Assembly (NCBI RefSeq): GCF_000418325.1
Contig: NC_021658.1
Coordinates: 9,500,001 to 9,564,000, forward strand
DNA: 64,000 nt
Source: Sorangium cellulosum So0157-2
GTDB lineage: Bacteria; Myxococcota_A; Polyangia; Polyangiales; Polyangiaceae
Direction of reading: 5' to 3'
The translations under genes and the position numbers were made by a program. The notes under the pieces are model-generated. The model saw only the letters and a program-made list of their open reading frames with translations. It did no database searches and was not told the DNA's origin. How positions within the stretch are numbered: the first letter of the stretch is position 1; the number at the start of each line of letters is the position of its first letter. Of the stretch, positions 45,010-54,261 are shown piece after piece.

Positions 45010-45555
45010 ATGAGATCGATTTTCTGTGGAGCGACGTTCCTGATGGTGATCGCGGCATCGATGACCGGTTGCGCGATCGAGCAGGCGGACATGCTCGATG
45101 ACGCGATGGGCGAGGATACCGAGATGGTCGACTCGAGCGCTGCCGCGGTCGGGATCGACGAAGGCCCTGGCGAGGCGGCGATCTCGGCTCCCCCGTCCGC
45201 GGATCCCGGGGCTGAGCTCGGCCTGGTCGCGGGACCCGGGCAGTCCTACATTCCGCAGATCGGGCAGCTGCCGCCGACGAAGTTCGTCCCGCCGTCGAAG
45301 TGCGCCCTGCCGTCGAAGTGCGCCCCGCCGACGAAGTTCGTCCCGCCGACGAAGTTCGTCCCGCCGACGAAGTTCGTCCCGCCGTCGAAGTGCGCCCCGG
45401 TGTTCACGCAGCACCAGGTCACCAAGCAGTTCCCGAGCTGCGTGCAGTTCCCGACCTACGTGCAGTTCCCGAGCCTCGTGCAGCTCCCGAGCCCGGTGCA
45501 GTTCTCTGGCCCTGCTCAGTTCCCGACGGCTCCGCCGCTCTATCCGCAGCGGTAG
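45010..45555 (+). CDS. Small lipoprotein with PTKFVP/PSKCAP repeats (paralogue B)
   Basis: ATG 45010 follows GGAGGCAAT. The 181-residue product begins MRSIFCGATFLMVIAASMTG then Cys21, matching paralogue A. After an acidic part comes GPGQSYIPQIGQ, then tandem pentapeptide-like units (PTKFVP, PSKCAP) and a run of (V/F)QFP-type units ending PPLYPQR. The central repeats differ fully from those of paralogue A, while both ends are conserved. Four Cys in the repeats could form disulfides. The TAG stop coincides with the start of the CTAG-type element copy 3. Confidence 0.8.
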   Translation: MRSIFCGATFLMVIAASMTGCAIEQADMLDDAMGEDTEMVDSSAAAVGIDEGPGEAAISAPPSADPGAELGLVAGPGQSYIPQIGQLPPTKFVPPSKCALPSKCAPPTKFVPPTKFVPPTKFVPPSKCAPVFTQHQVTKQFPSCVQFPTYVQFPSLVQLPSPVQFSGPAQFPTAPPLYPQR

Positions 45556-45718
45556 TCCGCGCCGGTGCTCGCGATCGCCGCGGCCATGCCCGCCAGAGCG
45601 ACGCCAAGGGCGCACGAAGAGCAAGATGTCATGCATCTTCGCGGCGTTGCGCTCTTCACGCCTCTGCGTTGAGCTCTCTCTCCGGATCCCTGGCCGGGCT
45701 CCTGGTCGGTGGAGCTAG
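45553..45718 (+). repeat. CTAG-bounded inverted-arm element, copy 3 (degenerate)
   Basis: This copy keeps CTCTCTCCGGATCCCTGGCC, the final CTAG (45715-45718) and an inverted pair around GATGTCATGCATC, but its octamer arms have decayed. Its left end coincides with the TAG stop of paralogue B. It lies between convergent genes, as do the other two copies. Confidence 0.65.
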
Positions 45719-45736
45719 ACGCTTCCGCTCGCCCTT

Positions 45737-46748
45737 TCAGAACGTAGCTCGTAAACCGATGACGCCCGGCCCGAGCACCGGTGTCAGCGCCGCGCGCGCG
45801 CGCGGCGGCGAGCCCTGGGCCGGCAGCATCAGCAGGCCGGCGACGCCGACGCCGGCGCCGATCGCGAGGACCGCGAAGCCGGCGTTGGAGACGTTGGCCA
45901 GCGTGTTGGCCGCGCCGAGCTCGTCGCGCCGGCTCGGAGGGCAGCGGTCGTCCGGGCACGCCTCGGCGAGCGCCCCGGACCTCGCGAGCGTGAGCGCGCC
46001 CGCGACGGCCCCGACGCCCAGCCCGATCGCGCCGACCCCGAACCCCGTGGCGGCCAGCACCATCCCGGCGCTCCCCGACCGCGGCTCCCGCCCGGACGCC
46101 GGCCCGCCCGCGCGCGGCGGCGCCCGCCGCCGGCGGCGCGTCCTCCAGCGCCGCCGGCGGCGCGTCCTCCAGCGCCGGGACGGCGACCACGATCGCGGCG
46201 CGCTCGGGCGGCACCTCGACCTCGATCGACCACGCCCTCTTGCCCGGCGCCGCCGCGGCGACGCGATGCCGGCCCGGATCGATGGGGAACGGCGCGTTCA
46301 GGGCGGCGCCGTTCAGCGGCTCGCCGTCGAGGGTGAGGCGCAGGCCCGCGGGCGGCTCGGCCATCCTGACCTCGAGCCGCGCGAGCCGCTCCTCCAGCGC
46401 CTCGCGCTGCGCGCGCGCGAAGCCCTCGCGGTCCTTCCGGCCCTCGCGCCGCGCGATCTCCTCGACCGAGCGGAGCTCGGCCCAGGCGGTCGCGAGCTTC
46501 CCCACCTTCTCGTGGCACACGGCGAGGTTGAGGAGCGTTCCGGGCTTCGGCTCGAGGCGCTGGCTCTCCTGGAACTTGTCGCAGGCCTCGGGGAACTGCC
46601 CCCGCTTGAAGAGCTCGCGCCCCTGTCGAAAGAGCGCCTCGGCCACGGGCTTGACCGCGCGCTCGGCGCGCTGCGCGGAGGCCGCGCCCGACAGCGCGAC
46701 GGCCCCGAGCAGCACGCCGGAGCCGAGGAACGAGAGCCCTCGCTTCAT
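45737..46748 (-). CDS. TPR/PEGA-like secreted protein, frameshifted
   Basis: The N-terminal part (ATG 46748) has a signal peptide, TPR repeats (ALFRQGRELFKRGQFPEACD, LLNLAVCHEKVGKLATAW) and a PEGA-like beta domain (GLRLTLDGEPLNGAALNA). The C-terminal part, in another frame, has two Gly/Ala-rich membrane segments (VLAATGFGVGAIGLGVGAVA and FAVLAIGAGVGVAGLLML) flanking CPDDRC, as in many myxobacterial TPR proteins. The shift lies at about 46080-46120 in a G/C-rich stretch; one base appears to be in excess. It follows a kinase gene by nine bases and is probably in the same operon. Confidence 0.72.
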
Positions 46749-46757
46749 CTTCCCGGC

Positions 46758-48782
46758 TCACTCACGCTGATCGAGGAGCCTCTCCACGTTGCCCTGGTTC
46801 ACCGCCGCGGCGCGCCGCGGCCGCGCCGGCAGCGGCGACAGGCTCACGTCGACGTCGCGATCGCGGTCCGGGCGGAGCTCGATGCTCCTGTCCTTGAAGC
46901 CGGGCTTCCTCAGGACCAGCGCGACGGGCTCGCTCCCGCGCGGCAGCGCGATGGGGTCGCGGGCGCTCCCGACCCGCCGCTCGCCGAGCCAGACGTCGGC
47001 GTCCGCGGGCCGGGCCGACAGCCGCACGACGACCGTCTCCGCGGGCGCCTCCGCCGGCGCGGCGGGCCGCGACGCGGGCATCCCGGCCTCCGCGGGCGCG
47101 CCCTCCGGCGCCGGCGCGGCGCTCGACGACACCGGCGCGGCGGCGGCCGAGGCGAGCGGCGCGCCGCTCGACGGCGGCGCGGCCGCCGAGACGAGCGCCA
47201 CGGCGCCCGGGCCGTCGAGCGGGGGGAGCCCGGAGGGACGCCCGGCGGTCCACATCCACGTCGCGGCGAGGAGCCCCGCGGCGGTCGCGACCAGGAGCTT
47301 CCAGCGCCGCGCCGCCCGCGCGGCCGGAGCGCTCGGCGGCGCCTCGACGGCGGCCAGCGCGCGCAGCGACGACCGGCCGCCCGCCTCCGCGCCGCGCGCC
47401 GGATCCGCGGCGCCGATGCGCGCCCCAGCGGGGCGGGAGCTCGCGCGTCCAGGGCCGGCCATCCGCCCGGACGCGCTCTCGGTGACCGCGATGGTCGAGC
47501 CCTCGAGCGCGACCGAGGGCACCGGCGTCCGGCCCGTCCCGGCGTCCGAGCGACGGTCCGGCGCCCGGCCCCCGTCGGTCGACGAGGGCTCCGTCTCGAA
47601 GAGAGCGCCGAGCTCCAGGGTGGCCGTGTCCTCGGTCGCCGCGGGCGAAAGCCCCGGGGTCCACGTCGCGCTCACCGTACCCATCCCCTCCGCGGTCGAG
47701 CTCCCCTCTCCCGGCGCCCACGTCGCGCTCTCCCGCGCGACGTCCTCGGTGGCCGAGCTGCCCTCTCCGGGCGCCCACGTCGCGCTCCGGCGCGCCGAGG
47801 CCGGCCCGTCCGGCGCGCCGGCGCGCGTGAGCCCGATCCGCCGCGCGGCGTCCAGCAGCGCGGCGACCGCCTTGCTCGCGGTCTCGGGCCGGTCGCCCGC
47901 GCGCTTCTCGAGCATCGCGAGCACCGGCAGATCGAGCTCGCGCGGCAGATCGGGGCACACGCTCGACATCCGCGGCGGAGGATGCAAGACGTGGTTGTAC
48001 ATCACCGCCACGGCGGACCCCCCGGCGAACAGGTACTTTCCCGTCAGCATCTTGTGGATCATCACGCCGAGCGCATAGATGTCCGCGGCCGGCCCGGTCC
48101 GCTCCCCGCGCGCTTGCTCGGGCGCCATGTACTGCGGCGTGCCCAGCACGACCCCGGTGCTCGTCTCCTCCGAGCCGTCGGCGAGCTTCGCGATCCCGAA
48201 GTCGAGCAGCTTCGGGAACCAGGTCCCGTCGCGCTCCGCCGCGAGGAAGACGTTGTCCGGCTTGAGATCCCGGTGCGTGATCCCCGCCTCGTGCGCGGCG
48301 TCGAGCGCGTCGGCGATGCCCCGCAGGATGGGGACGGCCGTCGGGAACGGCAGCCGCCTCCGGCGCCGGCACAGCGCGCCCAGCGTGAGGCCGTCGAGCA
48401 GCTCCATGACGAAGTAGTGCCGCTGCTGCTCCGGGAGCACGCCGAAGGAGAAGATATCGATGATGTTGCGCTGGCGGATCCGGTTCACCGCGCGCGCCTC
48501 GGCGACGAACCGGGCGACGGCCTGCGGCTGCGCGGCGAACCGCCGGTTCAGGACCTTGATGGCGACCTTCTTGCCGATGAGCGGGTGCTCGCCGGCATAG
48601 ACCTCTCCAAAGGTGCCTGCGCCGAGCTTCCGCTCGATGCGGTACTCGCCGACCATGGTGTGCGGCGCGAGGAGCGGCTCGGCGGGGAGGCTCAGGCCCG
48701 TGGGCAGGAGCGGATTGCCGTCGGCCGAACACGCCTCGACGTCTTCATCGTACACCGCACCGCACTGGGGGCACGTCGCCAT
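46758..48782 (-). CDS. Ser/Thr protein kinase with N-terminal zinc-ribbon-like motif and PEGA-like C-terminus
   Basis: A 674-residue kinase. Residues 1-25 hold CPQCG...C, a possible metal knuckle. The kinase domain spans about 40-300 (KLGAGTFGEVYAGEHPLIG, VAIKVL, HRDLKPDNVFL, DFGIAKL, GTPQYMAPEQ) and appears active. A long Ala/Ser/Glu-rich region includes repeats of SATWAPGEGSS; a membrane helix (LLVATAAGLLAATWMW) lies near residue 505; the outer C-terminal part has a PEGA-like domain (VVVRLSARPADADVWLGERR). Its end is nine bases from the TPR gene, suggesting joint function in envelope signalling. Confidence 0.93.
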   Translation of the reverse strand: MATCPQCGAVYDEDVEACSADGNPLLPTGLSLPAEPLLAPHTMVGEYRIERKLGAGTFGEVYAGEHPLIGKKVAIKVLNRRFAAQPQAVARFVAEARAVNRIRQRNIIDIFSFGVLPEQQRHYFVMELLDGLTLGALCRRRRRLPFPTAVPILRGIADALDAAHEAGITHRDLKPDNVFLAAERDGTWFPKLLDFGIAKLADGSEETSTGVVLGTPQYMAPEQARGERTGPAADIYALGVMIHKMLTGKYLFAGGSAVAVMYNHVLHPPPRMSSVCPDLPRELDLPVLAMLEKRAGDRPETASKAVAALLDAARRIGLTRAGAPDGPASARRSATWAPGEGSSATEDVARESATWAPGEGSSTAEGMGTVSATWTPGLSPAATEDTATLELGALFETEPSSTDGGRAPDRRSDAGTGRTPVPSVALEGSTIAVTESASGRMAGPGRASSRPAGARIGAADPARGAEAGGRSSLRALAAVEAPPSAPAARAARRWKLLVATAAGLLAATWMWTAGRPSGLPPLDGPGAVALVSAAAPPSSGAPLASAAAAPVSSSAAPAPEGAPAEAGMPASRPAAPAEAPAETVVVRLSARPADADVWLGERRVGSARDPIALPRGSEPVALVLRKPGFKDRSIELRPDRDRDVDVSLSPLPARPRRAAAVNQGNVERLLDQRE

Positions 48783-48970
48783 ACGAAGCCATGCAAGCTA
48801 GGGGTCGCGTGGTCCTGGCTGCCCGACGCGGGGCAAGTCGTTGCAAAGCCCTAGAATATCGGGCTCGTGCGGTCTTGGCTACCCCCATCCCGGGCGGCGC
48901 CGCGCCCAAGATACCCGCCCAGCGCGCCCCGCGGGTGTCGCGTCGCCGCCGCACCCGCCGAGATCGAGCC

Positions 48971-49022
48971 GCGTTTTCCTGTGCTTTCCCATGTTTTCCC
49001 GCGCTTTCCCGCGCTTTCCCAC
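48971..49022. repeat. Five degenerate 10-bp units (GCGCTTTCCC)
   Basis: Five successive decamers share (G/A)(C/T)G(C/T)TTTCC(C/T). They lie between the kinase start and a Cys-rich lipoprotein gene and have no coding role. Periodic short repeats of this kind recur in intergenic DNA of the window. Confidence 0.75.
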
Positions 49023-49055
49023 CATGAGCGCCGCGCGGCGCGGCGACCGCGCGGA

Positions 49056-49829
49056 TCACTGGCACACCTGCGACATGCACGAGCACGAGCTCTCGCACAC
49101 CTGATCGACGATGGTGGTCTCGAGGATGCAAGCAGCGAGGCAAGTGTTCGCCCCACACACGAATTTTACGTTGCTCGCGCAACCCGAACGGCTGCACTCG
49201 AGGTAACACGGACCGTCATGGCTGCACTGCATGAGCAGGCCTTGGCACCCGCCGTCGCCGCAGACGACCTCGCACGGGTACGGTCCTATGCAGACCACGC
49301 GGATGTTGTTGCACTGGTCGTTGCACTCGAGCCGCGCCGGGCGCTCCTTGGCGTCGAGCATCCGGTCCCGGACGCACTCGCCTTCGGTGTCGCACCGGGT
49401 GATGCACTTGCCGCCTTCGCAGCGCTCGCAGCCGTCGCACGGGGCCGGGTCGGGCGGGCTCGCCCCGCACGCCATGCACGTCGCGCTCATCGTGTCGCAG
49501 ACCGCGCGGTCGACGCAGCCTTTGAAGATCGAACAGCTCGTGGCGCACGCGGTCCCGCTCAGGTCGCAATCGTACGACCCGCAGCTGCTCGGCTCGGCGG
49601 AGCACGTCCCGTCATCCGTGCAGGTGCCCGGAGGCGTCACGATGCCTTCCTCGCACGTCCCGCCGCACCTCTCGCCCACCGGCCCGCAATCGCCGACGAC
49701 GCCGCCCGCCGACTCGTCGACGTCCATCGCGTCGATGCCCGAGACGAGCTGGCATCCCGCCGCCGGAAGGCCCACGAGCAGCGCCAGCGCGCCGCGGACA
49801 GCGAGCGCCCTCAAGTCAAGGTCGTACAT
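49056..49829 (-). CDS. Cys-rich lipoprotein
   Basis: ATG 49829 gives a lipoprotein signal (ALALLVGLPAAGC, Cys26). The mature part of about 230 residues contains over 30 Cys in motifs such as CGPVGERCGGTCEEG, CDGCERCEGGKCITRC and CNDQCNNIRVVC, and ends CSCMSQVC. This fits heavily disulfide-bonded surface proteins of myxobacteria. No enzymatic motif was seen. It is transcribed on the minus strand away from a short hypothetical gene. Confidence 0.78.
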   Translation of the reverse strand: MYDLDLRALAVRGALALLVGLPAAGCQLVSGIDAMDVDESAGGVVGDCGPVGERCGGTCEEGIVTPPGTCTDDGTCSAEPSSCGSYDCDLSGTACATSCSIFKGCVDRAVCDTMSATCMACGASPPDPAPCDGCERCEGGKCITRCDTEGECVRDRMLDAKERPARLECNDQCNNIRVVCIGPYPCEVVCGDGGCQGLLMQCSHDGPCYLECSRSGCASNVKFVCGANTCLAACILETTIVDQVCESSCSCMSQVCQ

Positions 49830-50133
49830 CCCGGCGGAGAGATCAGCCCAGCGGGGCGCTCCGGACAAGCTCAACCGTCAGCGCCCGAGCGCTCAGGCAG
49901 ACAAATTCATACAGGGTGGATTTTTCTTCTCTGGCCGCCCTCCGCGGGGCGGCGGGCCCGCTTCGCCGCCGTCCTCCGGGCGCGAACGGGGGCGAACGGG
50001 GGCGAACGGAGCGCTGCGTGCGTGGATGCGCTTGCTCCCCCGCGCGGCCGGCTCCATAGCCGACCGGCCGGCGCGCCGGCGCGGTGAGCCGGGATGACGA
50101 CATGCCGGTGATCTCGGCACAAAGGTAGATGCG
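49830..50133. other. Divergent intergenic region with short repeats
   Basis: 304 bases between the Cys-rich lipoprotein and a small hypothetical gene. GGGGGCGAAC-type units repeat at about 49982-50008. An AT-richer segment at about 49905-49930 could belong to a promoter. No gene was seen. Confidence 0.45.
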
Positions 50134-50391
50134 ATGCCGTACTTTGCTTTCCGGAATTTCCCCGACGATACGCCGATCCCCGATGACTGCTATAGCTGCG
50201 ACGGTTCGCCGGACTGGGCGGCATTGCTGGAGTGGATATGCCCCAACCTCTCGCGCGACGAGGCGGAGCGCCTCGCCGCCGTCGGCGAGACGAGCGGAGA
50301 CCGACCGGACGTGGTGGGCCTGAAGCGGCTCATCGAGGCGCACGCGAGGCCAGCGCCGCACGGCGCGGAGCGCCCGGACGCAACGACGTGA
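50134..50391 (+). CDS. Small hypothetical protein (85 aa)
   Basis: A soluble 85-residue acidic protein: MPYFAFRNFPDDTPIPDDC, CDGSPDWAALLEWICPNLSR, DEAERLAAVGETSGDRPDVV. The region 40-70 is helical. Two Cys lie in CYSC and one in WICP. Coding bias is typical for the genome; no family was recognised. It precedes the phospholipase D gene by 247 bases and may be unrelated. Confidence 0.55.
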   Translation: MPYFAFRNFPDDTPIPDDCYSCDGSPDWAALLEWICPNLSRDEAERLAAVGETSGDRPDVVGLKRLIEAHARPAPHGAERPDATT

Positions 50392-50420
50392 AGGCGCGGC
50401 GGCGCGGCGGCGCGACGACG

Positions 50421-50457
50421 TGAACGACGCGAACGACGCGAACGACGCGAACGACAG
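50421..50457 (+). repeat. 9-bp tandem array (GAACGACGC, about 4 copies)
   Basis: A short perfect microsatellite downstream of the small hypothetical gene. A related GACGACGCG array occurs near 61685-61712 and GAACGG-type units near 49985, so nonameric intergenic repeats are a habit of this genome. Confidence 0.8.
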
Positions 50458-50638
50458 ATGAAGGCAAAGACCCGAGGAGGATGCCGCGGAGCGAACGTGA
50501 TGACTTGGTGTCATGCGTCTGACGTGCTCGTCTCGGCAGCGAGGCCGCGCCGTTTCCTCCGCGCGGCGCCGGCGGCTCCGGCCCTCGGCGTGCGCGGCGC
50601 CCTGGCGGGGCGCCTCGCGCGTCGCTAAGGAAAGGGCG

Positions 50639-52696
50639 ATGGCGACGATCATCGACCCTCGACGTCACACGTGGTGTAGCACCCCGGTGGACGACTTCGG
50701 CCTTCTGGTCGATGCCGACGAGTATTACCCCGAGTTCTACCGGGTCGCCGCCAAGGCGCGGCGCTACCTGCTCCTCGCCGGCTGGCAGTTCGACAGCGAC
50801 GTCGCCCTGCTCCGCGGCGGGCGGGAGGCGGAGGTGTCGAGCCCGATCACGCTGCTCAAGTTCCTGAACCACCTCTGCGAGATCAACCCCGATCTCCAGA
50901 TCTTCATCCTCGCCTGGGATTTCCACCTCGTGTTCGCGCTCGAGCGCGAGTGGCTGCAGCAGCTCGTCTTCGAGTGGACGAACCACCGGCTGCACTTCCT
51001 GTTCGACTCCACCCACGTCGAGCGCGCCTCGCACCACCAGAAGTTCGTGGTGGTGGACGGCGAGCTCTCCTTCCTCGGCGGCCTCGACCTGTGCGACCAC
51101 CGCTGGGACGACCGCAGCCACGCGAACAAGAACCCGTTCCGCGTCAGCCGCGGGGAGCCGCACAAGCCGTTTCACGACGTGCAGGCCTACCTGCGCGGCC
51201 GCGAGGTCGCCCGGGCGCTGACCGAGATCTTCACGGATCGCTGGCGGCGCGCCGGCGGCGTGCCCATCGCGCTGCCGGACCTCGAGGGGGCCGAGCCGAC
51301 GTTCCCCGACTACCGGCCCGAGGGCGGCCTCCCCATCGCGGCGCGGCGCGTGACGCTGAGCCGCACCGATCCGCACGGCGCGCCGACCGGCGCCCCGAGC
51401 TGCACGGAGATACGCGACCTCTACCTCGACGCCATCGACGCCGCCGAGCGCTTCATCTACATCGAGACGCAGTACTTCAGCTCTCACGTCATCGCCGAGG
51501 GGATCGCGCGGCGGATGCGCGCCGAGGGCCGGCCGCTGCTCGACGTGGTGCTCATGTTGAACATGGAGGCCGAGACGATGAAGGAGCAGATCGCCGTCGG
51601 CCTCTCGCAGGCCAAGGTGCTCGGCGCGCTGCGCGCGGTGGCGGCCGAGACCGGCCACCGCCTCGGCGTCTACTACACCCTGCCGGCGTGCGGCGAGGAC
51701 GAGACGGCCGAGCGCGCCACGTACATCCATTCCAAGCTGATGATCGTCGACGACCGGTTCCTCACGATGGGCTCCGCCAACCTGACGAACCGCAGCCTGT
51801 CGATCGACACGGAGATCAACGCGTCGGTCGAGACCGAGGACCCGGGCGACGCGCTGGGCCGCTCGATCCGCAGGGTGCGCGCGTCGCTCATCGGCGAGCA
51901 CCTGGGCGACACCGAGCTCGACCGGGCGGACGACCTCGTCGCGTACCTCGACGGGCTGGCGAGCCCCCCGACCGGGCCGCGCACGCCCGGGAGCTCGTGC
52001 CGGCTGAGGCTCCACCCGTCGCCGACGGCGGACGAGCGCGCCCTGCTCGAGCTGATCGACCCGCACCAGCTGCCGTTCGACCCCGCGGCGGCCGAGGACA
52101 TCGACAAGCGGAACGGCTCGCTGTTCGTGGGCGGGCTCGGCGCGCTCTGGCGCCACCTCTTCAGCAGCCGCAGCGACGCGATCCGCGCCGACGCGAACCA
52201 CGCCGACGCGAACCACGCCGACGCGAACCACGCCGACGCGAACCACGCCGACGCGAACCACGCCGACGCGAACCACGCCGACGCGAACCACGCCGACGCG
52301 AACCACGCCGACGCGAACCACGCCGACGCGAACCACGCCGACGCGAACCACGCCGACGCGAACCACGCCGACGCGAACCACGCCGACGCGAACCACGCCG
52401 ACGCGAACCACGCCGACGCGAACCACGCCGACGCGAACCACGCCGACGCGAACCACGCCGACGCGAACCACGCCGACGCGAACCACGCCGACGCGAACCA
52501 CGCCGACGCGAACCACGCCGACGCGAACCACGCCGACGCGAACCACGCCGACGCGAACCACGCCGACGCGAACCACGCCGACGCGAACCACGCCGACGCG
52601 AACCACGCCGACGCGAACCACGCCGACGCGAACCACGCGGGCACGAGCCACGTGGGCACGAGCCTCACCGACGCCAGCCGCACCGACGCCACGTAG
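50639..52696 (+). CDS. Phospholipase D family protein with 30-copy pentapeptide tail
   Basis: A 685-residue protein starting at ATG 50639 after TAAGGAAAGG. It has two HKD half-sites, HHQKFVVVDGELSFLGG near residue 131 and IHSKLMIVDDRFLTMGSAN near residue 363, so it should be an active PLD/transphosphatidylase acting on phospholipids. A VQAYLRGREVAR-type linker and the conserved LLLAGWQFDSD start are typical of cytoplasmic bacterial PLD proteins. The C-terminal 165 residues are 30 tandem ADANH units, then HAGTSHVGTSLTDASRTDAT. The tail resembles the A(D/N)xxx rhythm of pentapeptide-repeat proteins but has Ala in the central position. No signal peptide is visible. Confidence 0.9.
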   Translation: MATIIDPRRHTWCSTPVDDFGLLVDADEYYPEFYRVAAKARRYLLLAGWQFDSDVALLRGGREAEVSSPITLLKFLNHLCEINPDLQIFILAWDFHLVFALEREWLQQLVFEWTNHRLHFLFDSTHVERASHHQKFVVVDGELSFLGGLDLCDHRWDDRSHANKNPFRVSRGEPHKPFHDVQAYLRGREVARALTEIFTDRWRRAGGVPIALPDLEGAEPTFPDYRPEGGLPIAARRVTLSRTDPHGAPTGAPSCTEIRDLYLDAIDAAERFIYIETQYFSSHVIAEGIARRMRAEGRPLLDVVLMLNMEAETMKEQIAVGLSQAKVLGALRAVAAETGHRLGVYYTLPACGEDETAERATYIHSKLMIVDDRFLTMGSANLTNRSLSIDTEINASVETEDPGDALGRSIRRVRASLIGEHLGDTELDRADDLVAYLDGLASPPTGPRTPGSSCRLRLHPSPTADERALLELIDPHQLPFDPAAAEDIDKRNGSLFVGGLGALWRHLFSSRSDAIRADANHADANHADANHADANHADANHADANHADANHADANHADANHADANHADANHADANHADANHADANHADANHADANHADANHADANHADANHADANHADANHADANHADANHADANHADANHADANHADANHADANHADANHADANHAGTSHVGTSLTDASRTDAT
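52187..52636 (+). repeat. 15-bp tandem array, 30 perfect copies, in the PLD gene
   Basis: GCCGACGCGAACCAC repeats exactly 30 times across 450 bp without a visible substitution. It encodes (ADANH)30. Perfect identity implies very recent expansion or strong homogenisation. Confidence 0.97.
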
Positions 52697-52874
52697 CCGG
52701 CAGCCGGCGCTCCGCGCTTGCCGACGGGCGGGCCGCACGGAAGGCCGCGCCGCGCGCGCCGTTGCCGGCCGCCGGCGGCACATGGTATGCTGGTGTACTG
52801 GTAACCTGCAAACGGTTCCTTCGGGTGTTCTCTCGAATTTGAAGCGTTTCTGAAGCGTTGACGCGACGAGGAGT

Positions 52875-54182
52875 ATGCAAGAGGCAGAGATCAAGATCGG
52901 GGGCATTTCGGTCCGCGACCTCGCGGAGCAGTACGGCACGCCGCTCTATGCCTACGATGCCGAGCGCATCCGGGAGAACTTCCGTCGACTCACGCGCGCG
53001 CTGCGCAGCTGTTACCCGGAGGTGTCGGTCTTCTACGCCATCAAGGCGTGCAACAACCTGGAGATAGCGAAGCTCCTGGTCGAGCAGGGCTCCGGCGTGG
53101 ACGCGGCGAGCCCGAACGAGATCCGCCTGGCGCAGGCGCTCGGGCTGTCGGGCGAGCAGATCATCTACACGGGCAACAGCCTCTCGGACGAGGACCTCGC
53201 CGCGGGGCTGCGCGCCGGGGTGATCTTCAACGTGGACGACCACGGCATCCTGCGGCGCCTGTTCGCGCTCGGGCGGCCGCGCTGCATGTCCTTCCGGATC
53301 AACCCGAGCGGCGAGGACATCGCGACGCCGGATCTGAAGCCGTTCGCGGGGCCGTCGGCGAAGTTCGGGATCCACCCGCGCTACGTGGAGGACGCGTACC
53401 GCACGGCGCTGGAGAACGGGGTCGAGCGGCTCGGGGTGCACATGATGCCGCACTCGCAGGCGAACAAGCCGGAGAGCTTCGCGCACGTGACCGCCAAGCT
53501 GCTCGACCTGATCGGGCCGGTCGCGCGGAAGCTCGGCTTCGACCTGGCGTTCCTGGACATCGGCGGCGGGCTCGGCATCCCTTACCGGAGGGAGCAGCCG
53601 GCGCTCGACGTGGACGCCGTCGCCCGCGAGATCGCCGCGGTGGTGCAGAAGAAGTGCGCCGAGCACGGCATGAAGGCGCCGCGCCTCGTCATGGAGCCTG
53701 GGCGCTACTTCGTCGGGGACGCGGGCTACGTGCTCGGGCGGGTGATCTCGATCAAGCAGGGGTACAAGACGATCATCGGCACGGACATCTCGATGAACAC
53801 GATGGCGCGGCCGGTGATGTACGGCGCGTATCACGAGGTGCGGATCAACGGCCGCCGCGGCAAGACGGCCCCGATGGCGATGACGGGGCAGGTCTGCGAG
53901 AACACGGACATGTGGATCAGCGAGCGCGAGCTCCCCGCGGACGTGGCCGAGGGGGACGTTGTCGTGTTGATGGATGCGGGCGCGTACGGGCACGTGATGA
54001 GCTACGACTACAACGGCCGGCTGCGGCCGGCGGAGGTGCTCGTCGACGGCGGGAAGAGCCGGCTCATCCGGCGGCGGGACACGTTCGAGGACATGGTGTC
54101 GCGGATGTGCCTGTCCGACGACATCAACGAGCGGCTGCGCACGATGGGGGTGGACCCGGCGGGCGCGGCGGGGCGCGGCTGA
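52875..54182 (+). CDS. lysA: PLP-dependent decarboxylase, diaminopimelate-decarboxylase family
   Basis: A 435-residue fold-III PLP enzyme. The Schiff-base Lys is in SVFYAIKACNN (about residue 55); PLP phosphate contacts are in the FLDIGGGLGIPY loop; EPGRYFVG and CENTDMW match the substrate/dimer site of LysA-type enzymes. The specificity helix and the motif GVHMMPHSQANKPESF differ from the usual HxHIGSQ of diaminopimelate decarboxylase, so ornithine, lysine or other diamino acids are possible. The ribosome site is GAGGAG directly before ATG. It follows the PLD gene by 178 bases with no clear functional link. Confidence 0.82.
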   Translation: MQEAEIKIGGISVRDLAEQYGTPLYAYDAERIRENFRRLTRALRSCYPEVSVFYAIKACNNLEIAKLLVEQGSGVDAASPNEIRLAQALGLSGEQIIYTGNSLSDEDLAAGLRAGVIFNVDDHGILRRLFALGRPRCMSFRINPSGEDIATPDLKPFAGPSAKFGIHPRYVEDAYRTALENGVERLGVHMMPHSQANKPESFAHVTAKLLDLIGPVARKLGFDLAFLDIGGGLGIPYRREQPALDVDAVAREIAAVVQKKCAEHGMKAPRLVMEPGRYFVGDAGYVLGRVISIKQGYKTIIGTDISMNTMARPVMYGAYHEVRINGRRGKTAPMAMTGQVCENTDMWISERELPADVAEGDVVVLMDAGAYGHVMSYDYNGRLRPAEVLVDGGKSRLIRRRDTFEDMVSRMCLSDDINERLRTMGVDPAGAAGRG

Positions 54183-54261
54183 GCGGCGGAGCCCGGGCGG
54201 CCGCGGCTGCGCGGCCCCCGGAGGCGGCCTACCGTCTTCACGAGAGCGATGGGGTGGAGCC

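Noticed and set aside
50330..52939. Antisense frames (VVRVG and FASAW repeats) opposite the phospholipase D gene
   Set aside because: They arise only from the 15-bp array read on the other strand; the PLD frame has both catalytic motifs.
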